DNA from: Gammaproteobacteria bacterium
Lineage (GTDB): Bacteria; Pseudomonadota; Gammaproteobacteria; Pseudomonadales; Pseudohongiellaceae
Length of the DNA stretch: 64,000 nt
Reading direction: 5' to 3'
Assembly: GCA_018698975.1 (NCBI GenBank)
Contig: JABIPQ010000121.1
Location: forward strand, 1 to 64,000
In this document: positions 35,688-44,668 of the stretch, in pieces
How the letters are laid out: each line of letters opens with the position of its first letter
Position numbering within the stretch: the first letter of the stretch is position 1
Notes under the pieces: model-generated
What the model was told of the DNA's origin: nothing
The model's database searches: none
Seen by the model: only the letters and a program-made list of their open reading frames with translations
Program-made: the position numbers and the translations under genes

Positions 35688-36983
35688 TTATTGTGGCGGT
35701 TCCAGCCAACGCGCATCAACGTCAATTGGTGACTGCAAAGTGCCAAGAAAAGCTTCCAACTGGTTCAGCTCAAATGAAAGCATGCCTAAAATTTCTTCTG
35801 CTTCATTATGACCTATCATGGCAAAGGGAGCAGTATTGTAATGATTCAGTGTTTCCGCCAGCGTCCGTATTTGGCCTTTATGCATGTAAGGCGCGGTTTC
35901 TTTCAGGTTGCGTAGAGAAGGTGTTTTCAAAGCGCCAATCAATTCCACGCCTTCTCTGGCATGAATTAATTCCAGACATTGCTCCGGCTCTTGATCGCTG
36001 TATAAACCCTGGCAATTAAAAGGGTCACGGCGAACTTCGCGCACACCATCGACCCGCCCTCTGTCGGGCAAGTCCCCGGGATAGGAAATAATACCGGTGT
36101 TATGAAATTCAAAATTGGTCAACAAAGGTCCGTTATGACATTCTATACAGCGAGCTTCGCCAATAAATAAACGCAGACCCTTTATTTCATCGTTGGAAAA
36201 GATATCCCTACTGTTTTCACTCTCTTTGCTCACCAGACTCTGTACATAGGCATCAAAGCGTGAAGGCGCAGGTAGCAAAATTCTCTCGTAAGCTGCGATA
36301 GCTTTGCCTACGTTAGCGAATGTCTGATTGACCAGGACCTGATCATCTTTCTCCATTTCTACCCATGCTGCATACCACTCACTTTTCAGTTCGGGTCCTG
36401 CATTTTCCGGAAAGCGGGAACGATCACTAAAATCCGGCAGCTCACCAAATATGGCCTGGTACTGCTGACTGTATTCCACATCCTCAGTTACCAGACGCGC
36501 AATCGCCATGCGATTGTTGCCCTGCTCCTGCGGGTCTTCAAGCGGGGAAAGTGCTTGTGCCCACAGCGAATCCCGACGTCCATCCCAATATAACCAGGGA
36601 CTATAGGCCAGCCCTACGATACTGGGTGTATTGCGACGCGACTTTCCCAGGGCCCGAGCCTTATCCAGGCCATCGGTGAAACGTAATTCAGGACGATGAC
36701 ATGTTGCACAGGAGATCTGCTGATTCACACTCAGCCGGGAATCAAAAAACAGGGCATGGCCCATTTCAACGGCGCGTATGTCTGTTGAAGCAGCATTACT
36801 CCGATCAACTGGTAGTGGCGGCAGGCTTGCCAGAAAAAGAGTATTAATTACTGCTTTTTCAGCCTCAGTCCATGCGGCCGGTGGCTTATAAGCAAGTACC
36901 AGCCAGACGCAAAGTCCGACAGCCAAAAGCAAACCAGAAGTCAGAATAAATTTAAAAAATTGGGCAAAGATAAAAAGCTTCAT
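35688..36983 (-). CDS. Diheme cytochrome c peroxidase family protein (MauG/CCP)
   Basis: The 431-residue protein has an N-terminal membrane anchor (about 8-30) and two heme sites, CATCH (about 93) and CIECH (about 285). It has the family motifs LFFDSRLS, NTPSIVGLAYSPWLYWDGR and KTPSLRNLKETAPYMHKGQ. It is a di-heme peroxidase of the periplasm, or a MauG-like enzyme acting on a protein; the Met or Tyr ligand that separates these cannot be settled by eye. Its start overlaps the stop of the upstream YtkA-like gene (ATGA), so the two are co-translated. Confidence 0.88.
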   Translation of the reverse strand: MKLFIFAQFFKFILTSGLLLAVGLCVWLVLAYKPPAAWTEAEKAVINTLFLASLPPLPVDRSNAASTDIRAVEMGHALFFDSRLSVNQQISCATCHRPELRFTDGLDKARALGKSRRNTPSIVGLAYSPWLYWDGRRDSLWAQALSPLEDPQEQGNNRMAIARLVTEDVEYSQQYQAIFGELPDFSDRSRFPENAGPELKSEWYAAWVEMEKDDQVLVNQTFANVGKAIAAYERILLPAPSRFDAYVQSLVSKESENSRDIFSNDEIKGLRLFIGEARCIECHNGPLLTNFEFHNTGIISYPGDLPDRGRVDGVREVRRDPFNCQGLYSDQEPEQCLELIHAREGVELIGALKTPSLRNLKETAPYMHKGQIRTLAETLNHYNTAPFAMIGHNEAEEILGMLSFELNQLEAFLGTLQSPIDVDARWLEPPQ

Positions 36984-37387
36984 AAGTCCAGTGTGATAAT
37001 TACCGTATCGCTAATACTGCCCTGGCTGACACTTAATTCCAGCTCCCAATATCCCATCATATGAAAACGTAAGCCCTGTAATAAATAGTTGCCGTCTCCA
37101 CTCGCTTCAATCGAAGGTGCAGTAGCAAGACCATGGTTATGCTCTGGCATACCACCCTTAACAGTTATCACCGCGTCACTCACAGCATTCCCTTCTGCAT
37201 TCATCACATGCAGTTTCCAGCCATGAATCTGATTGATAATGATGGGATTGAGCTGACTTTCATAACTTACCTGAAACAATTCGTCTTCGGAAAGCCAGAC
37301 ATTTTCGCCATTTTGTTGCGCCGCAACAACTGCAGGATTTGTCTGTAAGAGCAACAACAAGGTAAAACTTAAAAAATTCTTTAGCAC
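36980..37387 (-). CDS. Exported YtkA-like protein
   Basis: The 135-residue product starts at GTG with an AAGG site about ten bases upstream. It has a signal peptide (1-23), then a beta-sandwich pattern typical of YtkA/FixH-like domains: WKLHVMNAEGNAVSDAVITVKGGMPEHNHG (about 56-86) and LQGLRFHMMGYWELELSV (about 103). The Met/His cluster (MPEHNHG, FHMMGYW) is like those in copper-binding periplasmic proteins. It overlaps the peroxidase gene by four bases. It may deliver copper or shape the peroxidase site; this is inference. Confidence 0.75.
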   Translation of the reverse strand: MLKNFLSFTLLLLLQTNPAVVAAQQNGENVWLSEDELFQVSYESQLNPIIINQIHGWKLHVMNAEGNAVSDAVITVKGGMPEHNHGLATAPSIEASGDGNYLLQGLRFHMMGYWELELSVSQGSISDTVIITLDL

Positions 37388-37454
37388 GATTTTTGACCTT
37401 TTTTACTTTAATTCGGGACTGTCGTCCGTCCTATATATAGATTCACTATTCCTG

Positions 37455-37620
37455 ATAGGAGCGGCTTCAACCGCGAAGAACGCAGCACATTTCTATCGGG
37501 ACTAAAGTCCCTCCTACATACTTTTAAATTGTTAATTATGACTTCACCTGACGATTTTGTTCGCCATGTCGGATGACGGGCTGCGCCCTAAGCCGACCTA
37601 CATCCTGTAAACTTGTACCT
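37455..37620. repeat. Cluster of three REPs and a heptamer array
   Basis: There are two facing palindromes, ATAGGAGCGGCTTCAACCGCGAA (37455-37478) and CGGGACTAAAGTCCCTCCTAC (37497-37517). An enteric-like palindrome ending CGACCTACA follows (37566-37602), and then a CTTGTAC/CTTGTAAC array up to the stop codon of the gene at 37626. Confidence 0.8.
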
Positions 37621-37625
37621 TGTAA

Positions 37626-38228
37626 CTAATCACTCTTTTCTTTCTTTTCCCGATTCAACCACCAGTATCCTCCTTGTATAAGCAAGATTAATATGATGAA
37701 TATTGGCAAATAACCATAACCCACATAACCCACTTCAAAAGGAAACACTGCCGTATATAGCTCATTGGTATCCGGATGCCTGGCGGTAACAATGCCCAGA
37801 TAGTTTCCCGACTCCTGAAAGTAATGATTAATGGCATAGATGTCGGGTTGCTTTACCGGGGCTCGATAGACCACGGTAGCGGCATCAAGTTCTGCCTTGC
37901 TCAGAGCATCGACATCCTGCAACTGAGCGAAACGCCCCATCCCGGTAACATCACGAATCACACGAAAATCCACGGGAACCTCACCCAGATCACCATAAGT
38001 ATATTCCATGACAAAAACCGTCTCACCACTGTCAGGTAAGTCTTCACAGTAATCTTTATGTTCCCGGGTACGTGGCTGGTAAATTTTGAAATGGGCGCTA
38101 TAAAAACCGATTTTGATAATGCATAAATCAGCATCCGCAGTCACACTGCCATGTCCATAACTCAAAGAAGAAAGGGAGCATGAAAAAAATAGTAAGAAAT
38201 ATTTGAAAAAATTGGCAGGGCTGATCAT
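37626..38228 (-). CDS. Exported membrane-anchored protein of unknown function
   Basis: The product has 200 residues from the ATG giving MISPANFFKYFLLFFS; a GTG 39 bases upstream gives 213. Neither start has a good ribosome site. It has a signal peptide, a periplasmic domain of about 150 residues with two Cys (DADLCIIKIGFY and DYCEDLP) and one C-terminal membrane helix (LPIFIILILLIQGGYWW) with a basic tail. The HGS at the mature N-terminus could bind a metal. I do not recognise the family. It lies between the peroxidase unit and an AraC-type regulator, with a REP cluster downstream. Confidence 0.7.
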   Translation of the reverse strand: MISPANFFKYFLLFFSCSLSSLSYGHGSVTADADLCIIKIGFYSAHFKIYQPRTREHKDYCEDLPDSGETVFVMEYTYGDLGEVPVDFRVIRDVTGMGRFAQLQDVDALSKAELDAATVVYRAPVKQPDIYAINHYFQESGNYLGIVTARHPDTNELYTAVFPFEVGYVGYGYLPIFIILILLIQGGYWWLNREKKEKSD

Positions 38229-38322
38229 GGGATGCGCAGGATAACTATCCAGATTAGTCTTGTCCACTGATTCAGACTTGTTTTCTCAAACACTTCTCAC
38301 TGCTTGATTTTCATCAATTAGT

Positions 38323-39213
38323 TTATCGAATTGGCAGGTAAATATCAGTGATCATGTCTGGCTCCCGTACATGAGGGCCAACATTAACGTAGTGGAAATA
38401 GATCGGAAAATCTCTTAATTGCTCACCACTTTGAGGTAGCCATTCATGAATCAGGTATTCTACTTCAGCCACCATCCAGTCCCGTGAGCCCATATGACGA
38501 ATTACCGCACAACGCCCCCCCGGAATAATTTTAGTGATTACCCCCTGGGGATTTTCTTTTATGGGCTTATTTACTGAAACACAAATATCCTGGCGATAAT
38601 CCTCAGGGAAAGTATTTTTTGGATCCGTGTAATGGATACCGTAAGTCTCTCCCTGATCAAATTTGACGCCATTTTCCTTGCGCCACTTCACGAACTTCAT
38701 GGCGGTATTGTAAGTCTGTGTCTCAGGGCCATGATGCTCAATGGCAGCAATCATGGTTTCAGGAAATTCAATTATTTCAACTTGCATGTCTATGATCTCC
38801 TCTTGTTTGAGTGCCAGCTCATTATGTACTTGCCGCCAGAGCTCCCATTTCGGAAATCGTCGAAATTGAGATAGCGATTGCATGTAAACGCGCCTGAATG
38901 CTCTTGAAAATGACTTGGCGTTTTCAAAACCAGCATCCAGTGCAATATCTGTTATTCGGCAAGTTCTGTTAAATACCAGTTGCAGAGAGGCTCTTTTCAA
39001 ACGCGTTAGCTGCACCATTTTCCCAGCGCTCATCCCTTTGTGCGCCTGTAAAACCCGAAGGAAATGGAATTTTGAAAAATTGACAAGTCTGCTTAATGTT
39101 GCAAGTGACAAATCATCTTCGAGGTGCTGAAGTATGTAGTCAACGACTCGATCTATTCGGGATTCTATCGACTCAGTTCTGTGCCTTCCCAACTCAACAA
39201 GTTGATCAACCAC
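38323..39213 (-). CDS. AraC-family regulator with GyrI-like effector domain
   Basis: The 296-residue product starts at GTG with an AGAGG site eight bases upstream. The N-terminal part holds two AraC helix-turn-helix units (LSLATLSRLVNFSKFHFLRV, about 38; TDIALDAGFENAKSFSRAFR, about 88). The C-terminal part (about 145-296) is a GyrI/Rob-like small-molecule domain (YGIHYTDPKNTFPEDYRQDI; GGRCAVIRHMGS; FPIYFHYVNVG). This order is that of Rob and related sensors of drugs or other small molecules. Targets are unknown; the nearest genes are the unknown membrane protein and the cox operon. Confidence 0.88.
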   Translation of the reverse strand: MVDQLVELGRHRTESIESRIDRVVDYILQHLEDDLSLATLSRLVNFSKFHFLRVLQAHKGMSAGKMVQLTRLKRASLQLVFNRTCRITDIALDAGFENAKSFSRAFRRVYMQSLSQFRRFPKWELWRQVHNELALKQEEIIDMQVEIIEFPETMIAAIEHHGPETQTYNTAMKFVKWRKENGVKFDQGETYGIHYTDPKNTFPEDYRQDICVSVNKPIKENPQGVITKIIPGGRCAVIRHMGSRDWMVAEVEYLIHEWLPQSGEQLRDFPIYFHYVNVGPHVREPDMITDIYLPIR

Positions 39214-39391
39214 TGCAATTCCTCTCTAACTGGTGATGCCAAGTATTCTACCTGATCAGCCAAAAGACTTGACCAAAATTGCCAAGTTGGAAAAAAAATG
39301 AAAATTTTCTCCCAGAGTATTACAATCGCGGCCCTGGAATTGCCCATTCAATGTGGCAGTATGTCTAAACACCCCAAGATACCTACTCTTC

Positions 39392-39667
39392 ATGAACAAA
39401 ATTATCGCCTGCCTGTTAATTGGTTTCGCTTATCTGCTATATCTCGTCAGCGCTGGTGCTTTTATAGACTATATATACTCGCTCACCATCCGCGACACAG
39501 TGACTGCTATGGAGAATGCTTTTGGCACTCTGGTAATCCTGATTTTTATGTTGGTACTGGCAAAATTCTCTCTGACCGCAGGTAAAAACAAGCTAAAAAT
39601 CAACCCTGAAACAAGCGCGTCCGATAAAAATGCCAAGGCCACAGAATCGAAGTCGGAAAACTCCTGA
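39392..39667 (+). CDS. Small membrane protein, unknown
   Basis: The 91-residue product starts at the ATG giving MNKIIACLLIGFAYLLYLVS; 13 upstream in-frame codons look unrelated. Two hydrophobic stretches (about 3-25 and 44-60) are followed by a charged Lys/Glu/Ser-rich tail (about 62-91). There is no good ribosome site. I cannot place the family. The gene lies in the gap between the AraC regulator and the cox operon and is weakly supported. Confidence 0.5.
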   Translation: MNKIIACLLIGFAYLLYLVSAGAFIDYIYSLTIRDTVTAMENAFGTLVILIFMLVLAKFSLTAGKNKLKINPETSASDKNAKATESKSENS

Positions 39668-39760
39668 CAAGAACAGAAAAGTAGTCAGCTTGACCCATGT
39701 CAACTCACTGCTGGAAAGAAGCTGAATATTACAAAAAATCTGGCACGTTGGAGCCAAAAA

Positions 39761-39865
39761 CCCTTGCCCTGTAAGGGGTGATGCTTTACCATCACGACCT
39801 TGTTACAAGCCAGGTCTACAGTACTGGTTTCAGGTTTGACGAAGAATCTGAAAAATAATTTTTTC
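39761..39865 (+). ncRNA. Possible structured RNA: three tandem hairpins and a terminator-like end
   Basis: Three hairpins lie head to tail: CCCTT/AAGGG (39761-39777), GTGATG/CATCAC (39778-39795) and GACCT/AGGTC (39796-39816). A weak TTCAG/CTGAA stem follows, and then a T-rich run ends near 39865. The element sits in a 440-bp gap, about 250 bases upstream of the cox operon. It could be a small RNA or a leader. No known RNA family was recognised, and the T run is imperfect. Confidence 0.3.
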
Positions 39866-40111
39866 CCATTTAAACCATGCACTTAGGATATTTCTAGTAC
39901 TTGAGGTTGAGATCGTCGACTGAAGTACGATTTGTAGCTTGAAAAAGATGTCCAATAACTCAAATAACACCATAATCTTTCCCTTATGTTCACCCCTGAA
40001 AGTGGAAAGACCAGCTACCCCTCACAAAAAAACCAAATTTCACAAAATCTATAAACTCTGCACTGACCTTATCGGTTAATGTGCAAGCAATACATTAAGG
40101 ACTGAAAAGTT

Positions 40112-41470
40112 ATGGCATTCGTAGTTTCGATCGTTTTACTCGTTATTATCAGTATAGCCCTTCAGCTGTTTACGCCCTGGTGGTTACAACCTATAGCCTC
40201 CAACTGGTCAGGTATTGATGCAACTATCGATATCACCATGTGGGTAACCGGCTTTGTGTTTGTTGCTGTTAACTTATTCCTTGCCTATTGTGTTTACCGT
40301 TATCGGTATGACAAAAATCGCCGTGCCAATTACGAGCCGGAAAATAAAAAGCTGGAAGTATGGTTAACCGGGTTCACTGCCATTGGTGTAGCAGCATTGC
40401 TGACACCAGGACTTTTTGTTTGGGCAAGTTTCGTCAACGTTCCTGAAGACGCTGTTAAAGTAGAAGTTGTCGGCCAACAGTGGCAATGGGCATTTCGCTA
40501 TCCTGGTGCTGACGGCGTTTTGGGTACTGCTGATACTGCTTATGTATCTCCCCGCAATCCTTTGGGTGTTAACCCTAACGATCCTTTTGGCCAAGATGAT
40601 CTGGTGGTCGAAGACAAGGAAATGCATCTGTTAATGAATCAGAATGTACAGCTTTTGCTGCGCTCTAAAGACGTATTGCATGACTACACTGTGGCACCGT
40701 TCAGAGTAAAAATGGACATGGTGCCAGGTTCTGTTTCTTATATGTGGCTGGAACCAACATTAGCCGGTAGTTATGACATCCTTTGTGAAGAGCATTGCGG
40801 TCTTGGGCATTTCATCATGCGCGGCACTGTGTTTGTTGATGAGCAAGCGGATTATGATGCCTGGATAGCTGCCCAAACCACATTTGCCGAAACCCAGGCC
40901 GTTGCTGAAGGCAACGCGCAGGCGGGTCAAGCCAACTATGCTATTTGTTCTGCCTGCCATGGTGTGAACGGTGAAGGCAATCTGGCCCTGAATGCACCGA
41001 AACTGGCCGGTCAGGAAGACTGGTACCTGCGTCAGCAGATTCGCTACTATAAATCCGGTGTCCGTGGCACCCACCCTGATGATGTTTATGGTGCTCAGAT
41101 GGCACCAATGGCAGCGACTCTGGTTAATGATGCGGTCATCAATAATGTCATCGCCTACATCGGAACCTTGCCAGACAATGCCGCACCAGAAACCGTGACC
41201 GGCGATCTTGCCAATGGAGCTGATCTGTACAACTCTACCTGTGGCACTTGCCATGGCGATGATGGTAGTGGCATCTGGTCTCTCCATGCCCCTGCCCTGG
41301 CGGGAATGACTGACTGGTATCTTGTTAGACAATTGCAGAACTTTAAATCCGGGGTTCGTGGCGCACATCCTCAAGACCAGCAGGGATACCAGATGACAGC
41401 AATGGTGTCAGCACTTGAAGGTGACGAAGCGATTAACGATGTCGTCGCCTACATCAACACACTGCGCTAG
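40112..41470 (+). CDS. coxB: Cytochrome c oxidase subunit II with two fused cytochrome c domains
   Basis: The 452-residue protein has two N-terminal membrane helices and a CuA domain with CEEHCGLGHFIM (about 225-236) and an upstream His in LHDYTVAPFR. Two successive cytochrome c domains follow, with CSACH (about 280) and CGTCH (about 377). The two domains resemble each other (YYKSGVRGTHPDD and NFKSGVRGAHPQD) and the diheme cytochrome c4 type, so the oxidase carries its own diheme electron entry: a caa3-like enzyme with two hemes. An AAGGA site lies ten bases before the ATG. It is the first gene of the cox operon. Confidence 0.93.
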   Translation: MAFVVSIVLLVIISIALQLFTPWWLQPIASNWSGIDATIDITMWVTGFVFVAVNLFLAYCVYRYRYDKNRRANYEPENKKLEVWLTGFTAIGVAALLTPGLFVWASFVNVPEDAVKVEVVGQQWQWAFRYPGADGVLGTADTAYVSPRNPLGVNPNDPFGQDDLVVEDKEMHLLMNQNVQLLLRSKDVLHDYTVAPFRVKMDMVPGSVSYMWLEPTLAGSYDILCEEHCGLGHFIMRGTVFVDEQADYDAWIAAQTTFAETQAVAEGNAQAGQANYAICSACHGVNGEGNLALNAPKLAGQEDWYLRQQIRYYKSGVRGTHPDDVYGAQMAPMAATLVNDAVINNVIAYIGTLPDNAAPETVTGDLANGADLYNSTCGTCHGDDGSGIWSLHAPALAGMTDWYLVRQLQNFKSGVRGAHPQDQQGYQMTAMVSALEGDEAINDVVAYINTLR

Positions 41471-41556
41471 ACCAACTAGCATTTGAATAGCCAACAGAAT
41501 TAGAAATTTAAGTAACTGAGCCCGATATTCGAGATCAGTTAAGCGAGGAGAAAGTA

Positions 41557-43323
41557 ATGTCATACATTCCAATAGCGGATCAAACAGATGAGATGCACGA
41601 TCCGCATACGTTTATAGCCAAGTATGTCTGGAGTCAGGATCATAAAGTGATCGCGATCCAGTACGGCACAGTCGCTGTGGCCGTTGGTCTCGTTGCTCTT
41701 GTGCTATCAGCACTAATGCGTCTGCAACTGGGTTTCCCGGATAGCTTCGCGTTTATAGACCCTGCCGAATATTACCAGTATGTAACCATGCACGGCATGA
41801 TCATGGTGGTCTACCTGTTGACAGCCCTATTCCTCGGGGGCTTCGGTAACTATCTGATTCCATTGCAAATTGGCGCGCGAGACATGGTATTTCCATTCCT
41901 CAACATGCTCAGTTTCTGGTTCTATCTGGTGTCTGTGATCATCCTGATGGCAAGTTTCTTTATCCCAGGTGGCCCTACAGGTGCTGGCTGGACTCTATAT
42001 CCTCCTCAGGCGATTACTGCAGGCACCCCGGGTGCCGATGGCGGGATTATGCTGATGCTGGCCTCTCTGGCAGTATTTATCATTGCCTTCACCATGGGTG
42101 GACTAAACTATGTCACCACAGTATTACAAGCCCGTACTCACGGCATGACTTTGATGCGTATGCCACTGTCAGTCTGGGGCATCTTTGTTGCCACCATTCT
42201 TGGTCTGTTTGCATTCCCGGCATTATTTGTAAGTGCCGTAATGATGACTTTTGACAACATGCTCGGCACCAGCTTTTTCATGCCTGCCATGGTCTCTCTT
42301 GGCGAGACACTCGATCACACTGGTGGTGGCCCTGTATTGTTCCAGCATTTGTTCTGGTTCTTTGGCCATCCAGAAGTCTATATCGTTGCCCTGCCTGCAT
42401 TTGGTCTGGTATCAGATGTCCTGAGTTGTCATGCTCGTAAAAATATTTTCGGTTACCGCATGATGGTATGGGCTATTGTCGCCATCGGCGGTCTGAGCTT
42501 CATCGTCTGGGCTCACCACATGTATGTCAGTGGTATGAACCCTTATTTTGGTTTCTTCTTTGCCTTTACCACACTGATCATTGCTGTACCTACGGCGATC
42601 AAAGTGTATAACTGGGTTCTTACCCTTTGGGAAGGCAATATCCGTTTAACGGTACCAATGCTGTTTGCCTGTGGCTTTATCTTTACTTTTGTTCACGGCG
42701 GCTTGACTGGCATCTTCCTGGGTAACGTAACCGTTGACCTGCCCTTGTCAGATACCTACTTCGTAATTGCCCACTTCCATATGGTTATGGGTGTTTCTCC
42801 GGTGATGGTTTTGTTTGCAGCGCTATATCACTGGTTCCCAAAAATGAGCGGCAAGATGTTCAATGTCACTCTGGGTAAAATCCATTTCTGGGCAACCTTC
42901 TTTGGAACCTATGCGATTTACCTGCCAATGCATTACCTTGGTTTTTTGGGTGTACCGCGACGCTACTACTCCATGGGGACGACAGACTTTATTCCTGAAT
43001 CAGCGAACACCCTGAACGCCAATATTACTATGGCCGCTATCTGGGTAGCCGTATTCCAGCTGGTCTTCATCTTCAACATGATCTGGAGCGTCTGGAGAGG
43101 CAAGAAATCTGATCCGAACCCTTGGGAAGCCACCACACTTGAATGGCAGACTCCTGACAACCCTCCTTGTCATGGTAACTGGGGAGCGGAATTACCTACT
43201 GTCTACCGCTGGGCCTATGAATACAGTGTGCCTGGTGTAGTCGACGACTTCGTACCGCAAAACATTCCTGCGAAAGATGTTAAGACTGTTGATGGTTCAC
43301 CTTATATAGGACATGAAGATTGA
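41557..43323 (+). CDS. coxA: Cytochrome c oxidase subunit I
   Basis: The 588-residue protein has twelve or more membrane helices. It has the heme-copper ligands and the A1-type signature: the His of TMHGMIMVV, the His-Tyr cross-link and Glu in WFFGHPEVYI (about 268), WAHHMYVSGM (about 314), and HFHMVMG (about 402) with both heme ligands. The Glu in GHPEVY places it in the A1 subgroup, which uses the D proton path. It is the catalytic subunit reducing oxygen to water with proton pumping. A GAGGAGAAAG ribosome site precedes the ATG. Its stop overlaps the start of the next gene. Confidence 0.95.
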   Translation: MSYIPIADQTDEMHDPHTFIAKYVWSQDHKVIAIQYGTVAVAVGLVALVLSALMRLQLGFPDSFAFIDPAEYYQYVTMHGMIMVVYLLTALFLGGFGNYLIPLQIGARDMVFPFLNMLSFWFYLVSVIILMASFFIPGGPTGAGWTLYPPQAITAGTPGADGGIMLMLASLAVFIIAFTMGGLNYVTTVLQARTHGMTLMRMPLSVWGIFVATILGLFAFPALFVSAVMMTFDNMLGTSFFMPAMVSLGETLDHTGGGPVLFQHLFWFFGHPEVYIVALPAFGLVSDVLSCHARKNIFGYRMMVWAIVAIGGLSFIVWAHHMYVSGMNPYFGFFFAFTTLIIAVPTAIKVYNWVLTLWEGNIRLTVPMLFACGFIFTFVHGGLTGIFLGNVTVDLPLSDTYFVIAHFHMVMGVSPVMVLFAALYHWFPKMSGKMFNVTLGKIHFWATFFGTYAIYLPMHYLGFLGVPRRYYSMGTTDFIPESANTLNANITMAAIWVAVFQLVFIFNMIWSVWRGKKSDPNPWEATTLEWQTPDNPPCHGNWGAELPTVYRWAYEYSVPGVVDDFVPQNIPAKDVKTVDGSPYIGHED

Positions 43324-43937
43324 GCTTTCTAAAAAGCATCTTTGAAAAGCCCTGGGACTACCAGGGCGATGACCCGAACCTTAGCGGGCAAGAAATTGGT
43401 GAAAGTCTGCATCCAAAGCGGATAGCCTTGCGCATGTTTCTAGCCGTGATCTTTGTTGTTTTCATGCTTTTTATTGTGGCTTACTTCATCCGCATGGAAC
43501 TGGAAGACTGGCGACCAATGCCAGAATCCAATTTGTTGTGGGTGAATACGGGTTTATTGTTTATTTGCAGTGTCATCATGCAATGGACAAGAGGCGCTGT
43601 TCATAAAGGCTTACAGAACCCTGTTAAATACGGCATGGTTGCTTCGGGTGTTATTACTCTCGCCTTTGTTTACGGACAATTGTCTGCCTGGGAAGAAATG
43701 AACAACGCTGGATATTATCTGGCCAGCAACCCGGCAAATTCGTTTTTTTATGTACTCACAGGACTTCATGGATTACATATCCTTGGCGGACTTTGGGTCT
43801 GGACCCGAGCAACTTTTAAAGTATTGTCCGGGGCCGAAGTAAAAGCAATCAGATTAAGCATAGAGTTGTGCTCAGTTTACTGGCACTTCCTGCTCCTGGT
43901 CTGGTTGGGAATTTTTGCATTACTTTCATATACCTGA
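43320..43937 (+). CDS. Cytochrome c oxidase subunit III-like protein, first copy
   Basis: The 205-residue protein starts at TTG, with the start codon overlapping the coxA stop and an AGGA site eight bases upstream. About five membrane helices and the subunit III marks FYVLTGLHGLHILGGLWVW (about 143) and SVYWHFLLLVWLGIF (about 181) are visible. The N-terminal EKPWDYQG stretch is hydrophilic. It has fewer helices than the usual seven, and a second subunit III-like gene follows; together they may replace one full-length subunit III. Confidence 0.85.
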   Translation: MSFLKSIFEKPWDYQGDDPNLSGQEIGESLHPKRIALRMFLAVIFVVFMLFIVAYFIRMELEDWRPMPESNLLWVNTGLLFICSVIMQWTRGAVHKGLQNPVKYGMVASGVITLAFVYGQLSAWEEMNNAGYYLASNPANSFFYVLTGLHGLHILGGLWVWTRATFKVLSGAEVKAIRLSIELCSVYWHFLLLVWLGIFALLSYT

Positions 43938-43960
43938 TAATTAAATTTTAGGATGTACTT

Positions 43961-44632
43961 ATGAGTGGAGAATCACTTAGCGTTTCCGGGCAAACCAACA
44001 CTGTAGTAGCAGATTGGGCTGCAGACAAACAAGCCTTCCATGTCCCCTGGGGCAAACTGATGATGTGGATCTTCCTCATCAGTGACACCTTTATTTTTAG
44101 CTGCTTCCTGGTTGGCTATATGAATGTGCGCCGCACCACGACGGACCCCTGGCCCTACCCCAGTGAAGTTTTTGCTCTGGAGTTATTCGGCCAGAATATT
44201 CCCCTGATTCTGATTGCGATCATGACCTTTATCCTGATCACCAGCTCAGGCACCATGGCACTGGCAGTACGTTACGCACATTTCAGGGACAAACAGAAAA
44301 TCTTCTGGTTAATGGTGGTTACTGCTGCCTTTGGCGCTTCTTTTGTCGGCATGCAGGCATTTGAGTGGACCAAACTGATTGGTGAGGGTGTGCGTCCATG
44401 GGGCAACCCGTTTGGCGCACCACAATTTGGCTCAATCTTCTTCATGGTCACAGGTTTTCATGGCTTGCATGTTAGTTGCGGTGTGATCTACCTGCTAGCT
44501 ATCGCATTCAAAGTGAAAAAAGGTGACTATGACAAAAAGAATGACTATTCCATCGTTGAGATCACTGGTTTGTACTGGCATTTTGTTGACCTGGTCTGGG
44601 TATTCATCTTTGCATTTTTCTATCTCTGGTAA
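43961..44632 (+). CDS. coxC: Cytochrome c oxidase subunit III, second copy
   Basis: The 223-residue membrane protein has the subunit III marks WGKLMMWIFLISDTFIFSCF at the start (about 30), FFMVTGFHGLHVSCGVIYLL (about 162) and LYWHFVDLVWVFIFAFFYLW at the end. It stabilises proton uptake by subunit I. It is separated by 23 bases from the preceding subunit III-like gene and by 36 bases from the subunit IV gene. Confidence 0.88.
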   Translation: MSGESLSVSGQTNTVVADWAADKQAFHVPWGKLMMWIFLISDTFIFSCFLVGYMNVRRTTTDPWPYPSEVFALELFGQNIPLILIAIMTFILITSSGTMALAVRYAHFRDKQKIFWLMVVTAAFGASFVGMQAFEWTKLIGEGVRPWGNPFGAPQFGSIFFMVTGFHGLHVSCGVIYLLAIAFKVKKGDYDKKNDYSIVEITGLYWHFVDLVWVFIFAFFYLW

Positions 44633-44668
44633 GACACTAAATTAGAGCGGTAAGAGGTTTTTAAAATT

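Noticed and set aside
39700-39882. 60-residue minus-strand frame upstream of the cox operon
   Set aside because: No ribosome site or family features, and it covers the tandem hairpins; chance is more likely.
40760-41374. 204-residue minus-strand frame
   Set aside because: It is antisense to the cytochrome domains of coxB, which are well supported.
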